From: Alphaproteobacteria bacterium | GTDB taxonomy: Bacteria; Pseudomonadota; Alphaproteobacteria; RF32; CAG-239 | DNA length: 64,000 bases | Reading direction: 5' to 3' | Assembly: GCA_017475705.1 (NCBI GenBank) | Contig: JAFVFB010000030.1 | Span: 1-64,000 of the forward strand | Shown: positions 17,601-26,215 of the stretch, piece by piece | Position numbering within the stretch: position 1 is the first letter of the stretch | How the letters are laid out: every line of letters begins with the position of its first letter | The notes under the pieces: model-generated | Told to the model about the DNA's origin: nothing | What the model saw: only the letters and a program-made list of their open reading frames with translations | The model's database searches: none | Position numbers and translations under genes: made by a program

Positions 17601-19280
17601 CTAGCGTTCAAGTTTTTTGTATCGTACCCGATGGGGCCTGCAAGCTTCTTCACCCAGCCGACGGATTTTGTCTTTTTCATAATCTTCAAAATTTCCCTCA
17701 AACCATTCGACATGACCTTCATCTTCATAAGCGAGGATATGGGTTGCCAATCGGTCTAAAAACCATCGGTCATGAGAGGTCACCAACACGCAGCCAGGGT
17801 AATTTGATATTCCCTCTTCAAGAGAGCGCAATGTATCGACGTCTAGGTCATTAGTTGGCTCATCAAGCAAAATAACGTTTGCGCCTTTTTTCAGCATTTT
17901 AGCCAAGTGCACGCGGTTTCTTTCACCACCGGAAAGTTGACCGATTTTCTTCTGTTGATCTGTCCCCTTAAAATTAAACTGACCAACATAAGCACGAGAA
18001 GGCATTTGTTTCTTTCCCAGTTCAATAATGTCCAATCCGTCGGATATTTCTTCCCAGATTGTTTTATGAGCATCGAGTTCATCACGGCTTTGGTCAACAT
18101 AGCCCAAATCAACGGTATCACCGATAACAATTTCACCGGAGTCAGGTTTTTCCTGACCTGTAATCATCTTAAACAAAGTGGTTTTACCTGCGCCGTTCGG
18201 ACCAATAATACCGACAATAGCGCCCTTTGGAATTTTGAAGGAAAGATTGTCAATTAAGACACGTTCTCCATAAGATTTAGATATATTTTTGGCCTCAATC
18301 ACCATATCGCCCAGTCTATCTGTCATTGGGATGTTGATATAAGCTTGAGAAAGTTGTTCTTTAGCTGTCTGGGCGAGTAATTCTTCATAAGCATTAACGC
18401 GAGCTTTTGATTTTGCCTGTCTTGCTTTAGGGTTTTTTCGTATCCATTCCAATTCATTTGCCAAAGTTTTCTGCCGCGCAGACTCTTCACGATTTTCCTG
18501 TTCAATACGTTTTTGTTTTTGTTCCAACCAAGAGGTATAGTTACCCTCATAAGGGATTCCCTGTCCGCGATCCAATTCCAGTATCCATCCTGTCACATTG
18601 TCTAAGAAATATCTATCGTGTGTAACCATTACAACGGTACCTTTGTAGTCGCGTAGGTGATGTTCCAGCCAAGCAACAGACTCAGCATCAAGGTGGTTAG
18701 TTGGCTCATCAAGGAGGAGCATATCTGGCTTAGAAAGTAGGAGCCGACATAGCGCGACACGGCGTTTTTCCCCGCCAGAAAGTTTGGTAACATCAGCATC
18801 AGCTGGTGGGCAACGCAAAGCTTCCATAGCAATTTGCACTGTACGTTCAATATCCCACCCATTAGCTGCATCAATTTTTTCTTGTAAAGTAGCTTGTTCT
18901 TCAATGAGGACATTCATTTCATCATCAGACAGAGGTTCTGCAAATTTCATTGATACTTCTTCAAAGCGCTTAAGCAATGCGACTGTATCACCCAAGCCAT
19001 CCATAACATTTTCCATCACATTTTTAGCTGGATCGAGTTTAGGCTCCTGTTCGAGGTATCCGACTTTAACCCCATCAGCAGCCCAAGCCTCTCCATTAAA
19101 TTCTTTATCAACGCCAGCCATAATTTTCAACAGAGTAGATTTACCGGCTCCGTTAACACCCAACACGCCGATTTTAGCACCGGGGAAGAAGGATAAGCTG
19201 ATATTTTTAAACAATTCCTTTCCACCGGGGAATACTTTGCTTAAATTTTGCATAACATAGATATATTGGTAAGAAGCCAT
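17601..19280 (-). CDS. ettA: ABC-F translational throttle EttA
   Basis: A cytoplasmic ABC-F ATPase that binds the ribosomal E site and gates early elongation according to energy state. Two ABC domains: Walker [13 protein letters not shown] (about residue 40) and [12 protein letters not shown] (about 358), signatures [12 protein letters not shown] and [12 protein letters not shown], Walker [12 protein letters not shown] and [11 protein letters not shown]. Between them is the charged linker ([17 protein letters not shown]) typical of ABC-F proteins. There are no membrane segments. At 559 residues it matches EttA. Confidence 0.95.
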   Translation of the reverse strand: MASYQYIYVMQNLSKVFPGGKELFKNISLSFFPGAKIGVLGVNGAGKSTLLKIMAGVDKEFNGEAWAADGVKVGYLEQEPKLDPAKNVMENVMDGLGDTVALLKRFEEVSMKFAEPLSDDEMNVLIEEQATLQEKIDAANGWDIERTVQIAMEALRCPPADADVTKLSGGEKRRVALCRLLLSKPDMLLLDEPTNHLDAESVAWLEHHLRDYKGTVVMVTHDRYFLDNVTGWILELDRGQGIPYEGNYTSWLEQKQKRIEQENREESARQKTLANELEWIRKNPKARQAKSKARVNAYEELLAQTAKEQLSQAYINIPMTDRLGDMVIEAKNISKSYGERVLIDNLSFKIPKGAIVGIIGPNGAGKTTLFKMITGQEKPDSGEIVIGDTVDLGYVDQSRDELDAHKTIWEEISDGLDIIELGKKQMPSRAYVGQFNFKGTDQQKKIGQLSGGERNRVHLAKMLKKGANVILLDEPTNDLDVDTLRSLEEGISNYPGCVLVTSHDRWFLDRLATHILAYEDEGHVEWFEGNFEDYEKDKIRRLGEEACRPHRVRYKKLER

Positions 19281-19329
19281 AATTTTTTTCCTTTACAATG
19301 ACAGATACAAAACAATTTTAGCCAAGTGA

Positions 19330-19860
19330 TTATCTGGACAGAGCTTCAGCGCGTTTAATTTTTTCATATATACCTTCACGCTGTGCCTGTCTCCTTTTTT
19401 TCTCGATAATTTTATCATAGAGGGCATTAAGTTCTTCTCGCTCATTACGGCTAGAGTCATAGAGCAGGGTAGCATCATAGTCACCACGAGGGGTAATAAT
19501 TTTACCATCAGGCATTTTGAGCGTACCGTTTTTATAGAGTTTCGCGCCAAATATTTTTTGAGCATTAAAGCGGCGGTTAGTTTCATCGCAATCCCACAAT
19601 CCGTCATGCCGTTTAGAAAGGAATGCGCGCGCCTTAGCTTCATTATATTTATTCATGCCCAGTTCTTGTTGTTCATCAGATTCGGCTGAACTCACCAGAT
19701 AAGCTCTAGCAATTGTTTCGTAGGCTCTATATTTTTCAGCACCGCAAGCCAAACCTTCTCCAGAGATAAATCCCATACTCTCAACATCATCAATATAATC
19801 AGCCGCAGCAAAAGAGGCCGTTATAAACATAAGCAAGATGGCAAATATAGTAGATTTCAT
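19330..19860 (-). CDS. Small secreted protein of unknown function
   Basis: A 176-residue protein with a signal peptide (MKSTIFAILLMFITASFAAA) and a mature domain with two cysteines (GLACGAEKY; LWDCDETN) that could form a disulfide. The C-terminus is highly charged and helical. No family is recognised. It lies about 50 bases ahead of ettA on the same strand and is divergent from rpmJ. Confidence 0.7.
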   Translation of the reverse strand: MKSTIFAILLMFITASFAAADYIDDVESMGFISGEGLACGAEKYRAYETIARAYLVSSAESDEQQELGMNKYNEAKARAFLSKRHDGLWDCDETNRRFNAQKIFGAKLYKNGTLKMPDGKIITPRGDYDATLLYDSSRNEREELNALYDKIIEKKRRQAQREGIYEKIKRAEALSR

Positions 19861-19933
19861 ACGTTTTTCCCTCTATTTATTTAGTGTTCAGAATTATACC
19901 GATAAATAAATCTAATGCAAGCTAAAAAATGAT

Positions 19934-19962
19934 TTGACAAATTAAAACATTTAGCGTATGTT
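19934..19962 (+). promoter_or_regulatory. Promoter of rpmJ
   Basis: A consensus TTGACA at 19934-19939, a 17-base spacer and TATGTT at 19957-19962 lie about 30 bases before the rpmJ ATG. A strong promoter suits a ribosomal protein gene. Confidence 0.65.
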
Positions 19963-19992
19963 TCGCTCAAACTTTTGTGTAAGGAAAGAAAA

Positions 19993-20118
19993 ATGAAAAT
20001 ATATAGCTCTTTAAAATCAAAAAAAGCGCGCGTCAGAGGGTGCAAGCTCGTTCGCCGCAAAGGTCGTTTATATGTTATTAACAAAAGAGAGCCGAAATAC
20101 AAAGCTCGTCAAGGTTAA
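19993..20118 (+). CDS. rpmJ: 50S ribosomal protein L36
   Basis: A 41-residue basic protein starting [17 protein letters not shown] and ending [11 protein letters not shown]. It is the L36 form with an extended C-terminus that is common in proteobacteria; only one cysteine (Cys17) is visible, so this is probably the zinc-free type. An AAGGAAAG ribosome site lies upstream. It is a single gene with its own promoter and terminator. Confidence 0.93.
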   Translation: MKIYSSLKSKKARVRGCKLVRRKGRLYVINKREPKYKARQG

Positions 20119-20142
20119 TGGCAAAGCGTAAAATATTAGCAA

Positions 20143-20167
20143 ATCGGGCAATTGCCCGATTTTTTTT
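20143..20167 (+). terminator. Rho-independent terminator after rpmJ
   Basis: A perfect palindrome ATCGGGCAATTGCCCGAT (20143-20160) is followed by seven T. It lies between convergent rpmJ and the DUF4340 gene and starts 24 bases after the rpmJ stop. Confidence 0.85.
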
Positions 20168-20171
20168 ATGT

Positions 20172-21113
20172 TCAAAGTTCAAATCCGGCCAAAAAACGAC
20201 CGCTATTATCGTCAATTTTGAATAGCCAATTTTCATAAAACAACCGATTCTCTTTTAGTTTCAAAATCGCATTTTGCGACACAATTTTCTCTTGTTCACA
20301 GTTGATAGTCAACCAATATCCTTCTTTATCATTATGCAGAACAGATAAAACATAAACCAATCCGTCAAAAGTCGTAATTTGGTATTTTTGCAATTCATTG
20401 AACTTTTGCATGTCAATATGATTAGCATTTTTAACATCAACAGCACTTAAATACCAGAGCTGTTGGAAGAGTGCATGTATTTGCGGCGAATTATTTTGCT
20501 GTTTGGAGCGGAGTTCTTCTGTTCTAAAACGACGATAAGCAGTATATTCATTTGCAACAACCTGCTGGACTTCAGCATAGGGAATAGCGATCAGTGGCAT
20601 TTTAATCCAGTCCATGGCAGCAACAGAAACATCGAAATTTCCGATAATCTGATAGATATAAGGCAAATTATTAAGTTTTGCCTCATAGAATTTATTTTGC
20701 GGCCGTTTAGTCATGATAGTTGCCTCATCAATAACTTTTCCGTTTTCATCAAAGCTGCGGATAACCAGATCTTCAGTGCCTTTAGCTTCTGCGGATTGAT
20801 GAATGGGGTCAGCCCGAAAGATTTGCGTATTATTAATCAGTTTAATAAAGGCATTAATTTTTGCAAAATCGACATAATAGTCATCAGCCTCATGCACGCG
20901 CCAAAGATTATCTTTTTGTACCAACGTTAGAGAGGGTTGATTTGCTTTTTTTAACACAAAGGTATGAACAGATTTAATGTTTCTTGTCTTTTCAAAAAAA
21001 TAATTTCCACGAGAAAGGGATTGCACATAGCGCGCATAATGCCAGCCGCCCCAAACAAGCAGAGCCAAAGCAAAACAGAACATGAGAAAAGCGATTTTAA
21101 TATGTTTTATCAT
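20172..21113 (-). CDS. DUF4340-family membrane-anchored protein of a Gld-type ABC system
   Basis: A 313-residue protein with one N-terminal membrane helix (KIAFLMFCFALALLVWGGWHY) and a large extracytoplasmic domain of the DUF4340 type (SVHTFVLKKANQPSLTLVQ; LWRVHEADDYYVDFAKINAF; LPYIYQIIGNFD). The role is unknown. It overlaps the preceding permease gene by four bases (ATGA), making it the third gene of a tightly coupled ATPase-permease-DUF4340 operon. The same trio occurs in many bacteria; only in Bacteroidota is the related Gld set linked to gliding. Confidence 0.8.
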   Translation of the reverse strand: MIKHIKIAFLMFCFALALLVWGGWHYARYVQSLSRGNYFFEKTRNIKSVHTFVLKKANQPSLTLVQKDNLWRVHEADDYYVDFAKINAFIKLINNTQIFRADPIHQSAEAKGTEDLVIRSFDENGKVIDEATIMTKRPQNKFYEAKLNNLPYIYQIIGNFDVSVAAMDWIKMPLIAIPYAEVQQVVANEYTAYRRFRTEELRSKQQNNSPQIHALFQQLWYLSAVDVKNANHIDMQKFNELQKYQITTFDGLVYVLSVLHNDKEGYWLTINCEQEKIVSQNAILKLKENRLFYENWLFKIDDNSGRFLAGFEL

Positions 21114-23485
21114 GGTTTAACAAGCCTCCGGATAACGCGTAGTTTATAGCGATGACACAAATACCAAATCAGCATCATCAATATCAGCATAATCGCCGGA
21201 AATACAAATATAATACAAATACTGATACTAGTAACAATAATTTGATAATGGTTAAATATAGTGGCGTTAATTTTGCCCAGTTTGTTTTCGATTGTTGTAA
21301 GCGTTTGTTGTTGTTTTTGTGCCTCTTGCCAATTGCTTGCTGCTTCAACCCCAAAGTTCAAAACATTATTACCGAGTTTTACTTGGTTTTGTTTGTAGTC
21401 AGCCATTTTTTGCTTAACATCATCAATTTCAGCCGTGAATTTTTCTTTAATTCCATCAAGCAATGAGCGCCCGATGCTAACATTAGCCAAAGCAAAAGGC
21501 CTGTAAGGAAGTTCAGGCTCAATATTGTCTGCCGCGGCCCAATCCACCACTCGTAGCCAAAACAGCAGATTATCATTAAAAGGGACGATTTGATAAAATC
21601 CATTATTACCACTACTGTCATCTGTTGCAAGCATATAGTCCTTAATCAAATCACAATCATAGAAAAACACAACTTTACCGACTTTTTTTGAAACAGCCAA
21701 TATTTCGTCAGATTCTGCAGCTAACTCCAGATAGTCAGAAACATATCGTCCCACAGAAATTGCTGCCACAGCTTGGTTATCCAGAGTAATGAGTGGTGAA
21801 GTGGTGTAATCATCACCATTGCTCAGATTAACAATTCCAGCCCCGTTTACCCAGACAGAGCGAATGTTATCCCATTTAAAGTCAGGCATTACTAGAGCTG
21901 GTCCGATTGTTTCTTTTTCATCATCATGCTGATAAGAGGCAATCGTATTTATATCTGGTTTTATTCCAAATTTTTGCAAGAAGTTTTGCAATATAGTGTT
22001 GTTTTGTTTGCGGTTATTTTCTGGTTCATAGAGGATGATTAAGTTTCCTCCATTCAAAACATATTGTTCCATCGCCAACAAAAATTCAAAAGAGAGTTCC
22101 ATCGGATTTATCACCAAAACAGCAGCAAATGTCGGTGCAATAAAACGAACATTCGGCTCAGCAAGGGTGACTTGATAAAATTCGCTTAATGTATTTTTAA
22201 GAGCCGAGAGTTCTTGCTGTGTATTTTTTGCCGCAATTAGGGCAATATTTTTCTTAGGCAAACCAAAATGCCGGATAGTGCGCAATATATCTGTTTCCAA
22301 GAATTCCTGCCGCATAGGGTTAAAGGCATTAATGGTCATAACATTTCCTTCATTATCCGTAAAATCAGCACTCATAAAAACTTTATAACCCAATTTATCT
22401 TCAGTAAATACAACATTGTTTTGTAGCAGGGTTTGTTCCTGTTCGCTAAAGGGCTCAACCAAAATAATTTCCGGCCGTATTGCGCCATGAGATTCTTTCT
22501 CGAACAGCTTGAAAAGACGCTCCACATAGTCTGCATAAACAGCATAACTAGAGTTAACATCTTCACGTTTATTTTTGGCCTCATAAATTGTCACATTAAT
22601 TCGTTTATCGAAATCATGCAAAAAAGCAGCTGTCTGTGCGGATAAGGTGAATTTTTTGGCAGAGGTAATATCAAAAGTTTTATTCCAGCCATAGCCACAC
22701 CCCAATATAGATGCGATATATATTCCTCCCAATAATCCCCCAAAAAGTAAAATCCATTTTTTCTGTTGCGAAGACGCCTGCCTTGCATAAGCGATAACCA
22801 CAGTATTAAGCCACCAACAAAGCATTGTTCCTAAAGAAAAATAGACCATATGACTAGTCTGAATAGCGCCATTTAAAAAGCCATTATAGTTATAATCAAA
22901 AGTAAGTGCTTGCAAAGAAAAAGGTGTTCGTCCGATGTTAATAGGTAAAAATGACATTTGCATCACAACAAAAATACACAATGTCGTTGTCAAATAGCAA
23001 AGAATATGATTGCGATGAAAGGCAGAAATCAAGCAGCCGAGTGCTGTAAAGAAAGCTCCTAAAAGCCAAACGCCAATATAATTTGCTACGACGACACCAT
23101 TATCCAAATTAAATAGCCAATAAGTCAAAAACAGCAATGGCAATGAACTTAAAACCAACAGGCTGAAAAAACAAAATGCGGCACCAAACTTAGCCATAAC
23201 CAAAGTTCCATAGCCAATAGGCTGTGTCAGCAACAATTCAATAGTACCACTTTTATTTTCCTCGCACCAGGTGCGCATCGTAATTGCCGGAATAATAATC
23301 ATCAAAATGAGTGGTTGCAAGGCAAAATAAGCTCCGATAGCATTGCTCTCTCTAGCGAAATAATTTCCCAGATAGAGACAGGCTATAGCCGATAAAATCG
23401 CATAGCCCCCAAAGATAACATAGGCATTTAGATAAGAAAAATACCCCTTAAAATCTTTATAGAGTTGTGTCAAAAACAGCTTCAT
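21110..23485 (-). CDS. Fused GldF-like permease and GldG-like auxiliary protein
   Basis: A 791-residue protein. Residues 1-245 form an ABC-2 type permease with six hydrophobic helices (GYAILSAIACLYLGNYFA; IELLLTQPIGYGTLVMAKFG). After another helix (about 248-268) comes a long periplasmic GldG/ABC_transp_aux domain (NVTIYEAKNKREDVNS; YEPENNRKQNNTILQNFL; VGKVVFFYDCDLI) and a final helix (about 760-783). GldF and GldG are usually separate. It overlaps both neighbours by four bases. The substrate is unknown. Confidence 0.85.
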   Translation of the reverse strand: MKLFLTQLYKDFKGYFSYLNAYVIFGGYAILSAIACLYLGNYFARESNAIGAYFALQPLILMIIIPAITMRTWCEENKSGTIELLLTQPIGYGTLVMAKFGAAFCFFSLLVLSSLPLLFLTYWLFNLDNGVVVANYIGVWLLGAFFTALGCLISAFHRNHILCYLTTTLCIFVVMQMSFLPINIGRTPFSLQALTFDYNYNGFLNGAIQTSHMVYFSLGTMLCWWLNTVVIAYARQASSQQKKWILLFGGLLGGIYIASILGCGYGWNKTFDITSAKKFTLSAQTAAFLHDFDKRINVTIYEAKNKREDVNSSYAVYADYVERLFKLFEKESHGAIRPEIILVEPFSEQEQTLLQNNVVFTEDKLGYKVFMSADFTDNEGNVMTINAFNPMRQEFLETDILRTIRHFGLPKKNIALIAAKNTQQELSALKNTLSEFYQVTLAEPNVRFIAPTFAAVLVINPMELSFEFLLAMEQYVLNGGNLIILYEPENNRKQNNTILQNFLQKFGIKPDINTIASYQHDDEKETIGPALVMPDFKWDNIRSVWVNGAGIVNLSNGDDYTTSPLITLDNQAVAAISVGRYVSDYLELAAESDEILAVSKKVGKVVFFYDCDLIKDYMLATDDSSGNNGFYQIVPFNDNLLFWLRVVDWAAADNIEPELPYRPFALANVSIGRSLLDGIKEKFTAEIDDVKQKMADYKQNQVKLGNNVLNFGVEAASNWQEAQKQQQTLTTIENKLGKINATIFNHYQIIVTSISICIIFVFPAIMLILMMLIWYLCHRYKLRVIRRLVKP

Positions 23486-24201
23486 AGATTTTTCCTCGAT
23501 TCGTTGCAGACAAGGCGAAACGCTTCATTCAGATCACGGTTTTTAGATATCTGCTGAAATTCATCAAGGGAGCAATCTCGCACAACTTTTCCTTCCGCAA
23601 GCATAACAATTCGTCTAGCAATAGCGGCATCTTCTAAAACATGGGTAGAAATAAAAACAGTTTTATCATGCGCATACTGGCGCAAAAACTGTCTGATATC
23701 AAATTTTTGATTAGGGTCTAATCCATCAGTTGGTTCGTCTAAAATTAAAAAATCAGGTTGGTGCAAAATGGCACCGGCAATTTCAACTCTTTTCTTAAAC
23801 CCTTTGGATAGAGTATCGATTCGCGACGATAACACTTCTAAGATTTCCATTTGCCTTGCGGCATTTAAGATATTTTTTTTGCCGTCATCAACACGCCATA
23901 CATTTGCTAGCCAATTTAAAAAATCATAAACAATCATATCGCCATAGAGCGTGGATATTTCCGGCACATAGCCAATCTTTTTCAGTGCCTCTAATCTGCT
24001 TTCAGTTACCTCAAAGCCATCGATTCGCACATTTCCCATATCTGGTCTTAAAAAACCGCATAAAATCCGCATTAAGGTCGATTTCCCCGCTCCATTTTCT
24101 CCTAGCAGAGCAACAATTTCCCCTTTATTAAGTGTCACATTAATATTTTCAAGTGCAGTTTTTGTTCCAAATTTTTTTGAAATATTTTCAATTTCAATCA
24201 T
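23482..24201 (-). CDS. ABC transporter ATPase (GldA-like)
   Basis: A 239-residue ABC domain with Walker [15 protein letters not shown]-loop region GYVPEISTLYGDMIVYD, the signature-like LSKGFKKRVEIAGAI, Walker B FLILDEPTDGLDPNQ and switch histidine STHVLEDA. The LSKG in place of LSGG is frequent in this exporter group. First gene of the operon with the fused permease and the DUF4340 protein; ATG 24201. It energises an ABC-2 exporter of unknown substrate. Confidence 0.9.
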   Translation of the reverse strand: MIEIENISKKFGTKTALENINVTLNKGEIVALLGENGAGKSTLMRILCGFLRPDMGNVRIDGFEVTESRLEALKKIGYVPEISTLYGDMIVYDFLNWLANVWRVDDGKKNILNAARQMEILEVLSSRIDTLSKGFKKRVEIAGAILHQPDFLILDEPTDGLDPNQKFDIRQFLRQYAHDKTVFISTHVLEDAAIARRIVMLAEGKVVRDCSLDEFQQISKNRDLNEAFRLVCNESRKNL

Positions 24202-24291
24202 ATTTCTTTCCTAAAACGAACCAATCCAAGATACAAATAACAAAAAATGTTTAAAATTTTCACAATTTGCGTAAAAATCACAAAAACATAG

Positions 24292-24909
24292 ATGACAAAC
24301 AATTATTTAAGGAATATAAAGAAAAAAATAACAAACCTTATGGAGATTGCATTGGAAGAGAAATATTCGCAAGAAGAAACAAAATCTATAAGAATTGGCC
24401 TTATGGCATTGCTTGTCATTTTGGTTTCTGTTTTTATAACCATTTCGCATAATTCTTCAATAAAGAAGAAAAATTTAGGCGGTTCATATCGTATTTATGC
24501 TAGTTTTGGTCGTACAGATGGTCTAAATCTCGGTGATCCGGTGCGTATGTCAGGGGTAACAATCGGCCGCGTTGTTGGTGCGCAGTTGGATGAAAATTTT
24601 CATTCTAGGCTTATTTTTGAAGTAGATTCGAAATATAAAATACCAGATGATAGCAGCGCTTCGATTGTTAGTTTTGGACTTGTTGGCGGTAAATATGTCG
24701 AGATTGAAGTTGGTGGTTCAGAAGAATACATCAAAGCCGGACAAAGTATGGAATACACCCAAGATGCCATGGTTTTAGAAGAGCTGTTGGAACGGATAAT
24801 ATCAATGGGAAAAGCCAATAAAAAGCAAGCTAAATCATCAGATCAAACAACAGATACATTAGCAAATACAATAGTAGATACAGTAATAGGAGATGAAGCA
24901 GATGAATAA
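24292..24909 (+). CDS. MCE-domain lipid-transport protein (MlaD-like) 1
   Basis: A membrane-anchored protein with one helix (IRIGLMALLVILVSVFITIS) and one MCE domain (YRIYASFGRTDGLNLGDPVRMSGVTIGRVVG; SFGLVGGKYVEIEVGG), as in MlaD of the Mla phospholipid pathway between inner and outer membrane. The C-terminal part is a short helical, polar tail. The start is uncertain: ATG 24292 gives 205 residues, ATG 24340 gives 189, and neither has a clear Shine-Dalgarno. It overlaps the second MCE gene by 8 bases. mlaC is at 37.5-38.2 kb; mlaE and mlaF are not in the window. Confidence 0.85.
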   Translation: MTNNYLRNIKKKITNLMEIALEEKYSQEETKSIRIGLMALLVILVSVFITISHNSSIKKKNLGGSYRIYASFGRTDGLNLGDPVRMSGVTIGRVVGAQLDENFHSRLIFEVDSKYKIPDDSSASIVSFGLVGGKYVEIEVGGSEEYIKAGQSMEYTQDAMVLEELLERIISMGKANKKQAKSSDQTTDTLANTIVDTVIGDEADE

Positions 24910-25360
24910 AAGACCAGTAGAAACAATAATGGGTTTAGTCGTATTAGTTGTTGCATCAGTATTTATGTGGTTTGCCTACCACGTATCAGATTTACGGGTT
25001 GTAAAAGGTTATCAAATAAATGCCCGTTTTCTTAAGGTTGGGGGGCTAAATACCGGAGCAGATGTACGTATTAATGGAATAAAGGTGGGTACAGTTCTTG
25101 CGCAAAAGGTCAATCCGCAAGATTATATGGTAGATGTTACACTAAGCATTATGCCTAATATTTCGTTACCAGTAGATAGTTCTATCACGATTGCCGGAGA
25201 TGGCTTGATGGGAGACAAATTTATTAAGATAGAGCCGGGGCGTTCGCTGGAAAAAATGCAGCCGGGTAGCACAGCTACGCAAACCAAAGATGCCAAATCG
25301 CTTGAAGATATGGTCGGTGAAATTATTTTTATGGTGACAAACAATGATGAAGAAAAGTAA
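24902..25360 (+). CDS. MCE-domain lipid-transport protein (MlaD-like) 2
   Basis: A second, shorter MCE protein of 152 residues, starting MNKRPVETIMG with a membrane helix (LVVLVVASVFMWFAYHV) and an MCE domain (YQINARFLKVGGLNTGADVRINGIKVG; IAGDGLMGDKFIKIEPG). It resembles the first copy but is clearly diverged, so the pair may form mixed rings. I prefer ATG 24902 over ATG 24893; AGGAGATGAAGCAG precedes it. It overlaps the DUF2155 gene by 17 bases. Confidence 0.88.
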   Translation: MNKRPVETIMGLVVLVVASVFMWFAYHVSDLRVVKGYQINARFLKVGGLNTGADVRINGIKVGTVLAQKVNPQDYMVDVTLSIMPNISLPVDSSITIAGDGLMGDKFIKIEPGRSLEKMQPGSTATQTKDAKSLEDMVGEIIFMVTNNDEEK

Positions 25361-26120
25361 ATTAATATATACAACCTTAGCCTTAGGAGTACTTAGCCAT
25401 AATGCTTTCGCTGCGGAGATATCAACCAATGCCGCGCTTATGCAGGCAATGGATAAAGTGACCGGTCGTGTTAACAAGATTACAGTTCCAGTAAACTCAA
25501 AAGTAACGTATGGTGATTTTTCCTTAGTTTTACGCGCGTGCAAAAAGCGCCCTGCTGAAGAAACACCGGAAAATTTTGCTTTTATCGATGTCACAGATAA
25601 AAGCTTTGGTGAAAACGAGTATAATATATTTAGGGGGTGGGTCGTATCTTCAACACCAGGTATAAGCGCAATTGAGCATCCAATTTATGATATATGGTTG
25701 CTAGAGTGTGTAGATGCCAAAGTCGATAAAACCAAATTATTAACAGAGGCAGAGTTAGAAGCTCGTGAGCAACTTCCTGCTAAAGAGACAATGATTGCGC
25801 AAGAAAATACTCAAAAAGATATTCCTGCAAATAAAGTCAGTGTAGATGAACCGCAACCGATACAAATAAAAGAATTTATCCATGAAGATAGAGATATAGA
25901 AAAGAACATTAAAGAGATGCCAACGTACATAGCTGAACAACCATCGGGTTATGTTAGTGATATTGAAGAGGGGGAAGAGCCAGAAAATTTATTGCTGTTC
26001 ACCAAAATTCAAGAGCAAGAAGCAGAGAAGGCCGCAACACAAAATACCGAAACGGAAAATAGCCAAGAAAGTGATTTATCTCGTGCCATAGATGCGGAAA
26101 TTCAAAGTCTCCAGCAATAA
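25344..26120 (+). CDS. DUF2155 periplasmic protein
   Basis: A 258-residue protein with a signal peptide (KSKLIYTTLALGVLSHNAFA), a DUF2155 domain (about 30-125: AMDKVTGRVNKITVPVNS; YGDFSLVLRACKKRP; FRGWVVSSTPGISAIEHP; YDIWLLEC) and a long acidic, low-complexity C-terminal tail. DUF2155 next to mlaD-like genes is a common alphaproteobacterial arrangement, which suggests an envelope-lipid role, but the function is not established. Confidence 0.88.
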   Translation: MMKKSKLIYTTLALGVLSHNAFAAEISTNAALMQAMDKVTGRVNKITVPVNSKVTYGDFSLVLRACKKRPAEETPENFAFIDVTDKSFGENEYNIFRGWVVSSTPGISAIEHPIYDIWLLECVDAKVDKTKLLTEAELEAREQLPAKETMIAQENTQKDIPANKVSVDEPQPIQIKEFIHEDRDIEKNIKEMPTYIAEQPSGYVSDIEEGEEPENLLLFTKIQEQEAEKAATQNTETENSQESDLSRAIDAEIQSLQQ

Positions 26121-26140
26121 TTGCAAAAATATAGAGAAAA

Positions 26141-26174
26141 AATATGCCTGACGTCACAAAACGACAGGCATATT
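26141..26174. terminator. Hairpin between convergent genes
   Basis: A 10-bp stem, AATATGCCTG with CAGGCATATT, and a 14-base loop, between the DUF2155 and TolC-like genes that point at each other. A/T-rich flanks on both sides would allow bidirectional termination. Confidence 0.6.
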
Positions 26175-26215
26175 AAAAATGGCTTATAGATTTCTTCCAA
26201 AAATATGATATATCC

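Noticed and set aside
20143-20167. Palindrome considered as an operator
   Set aside because: The following T-run and its position between convergent genes make it a terminator.
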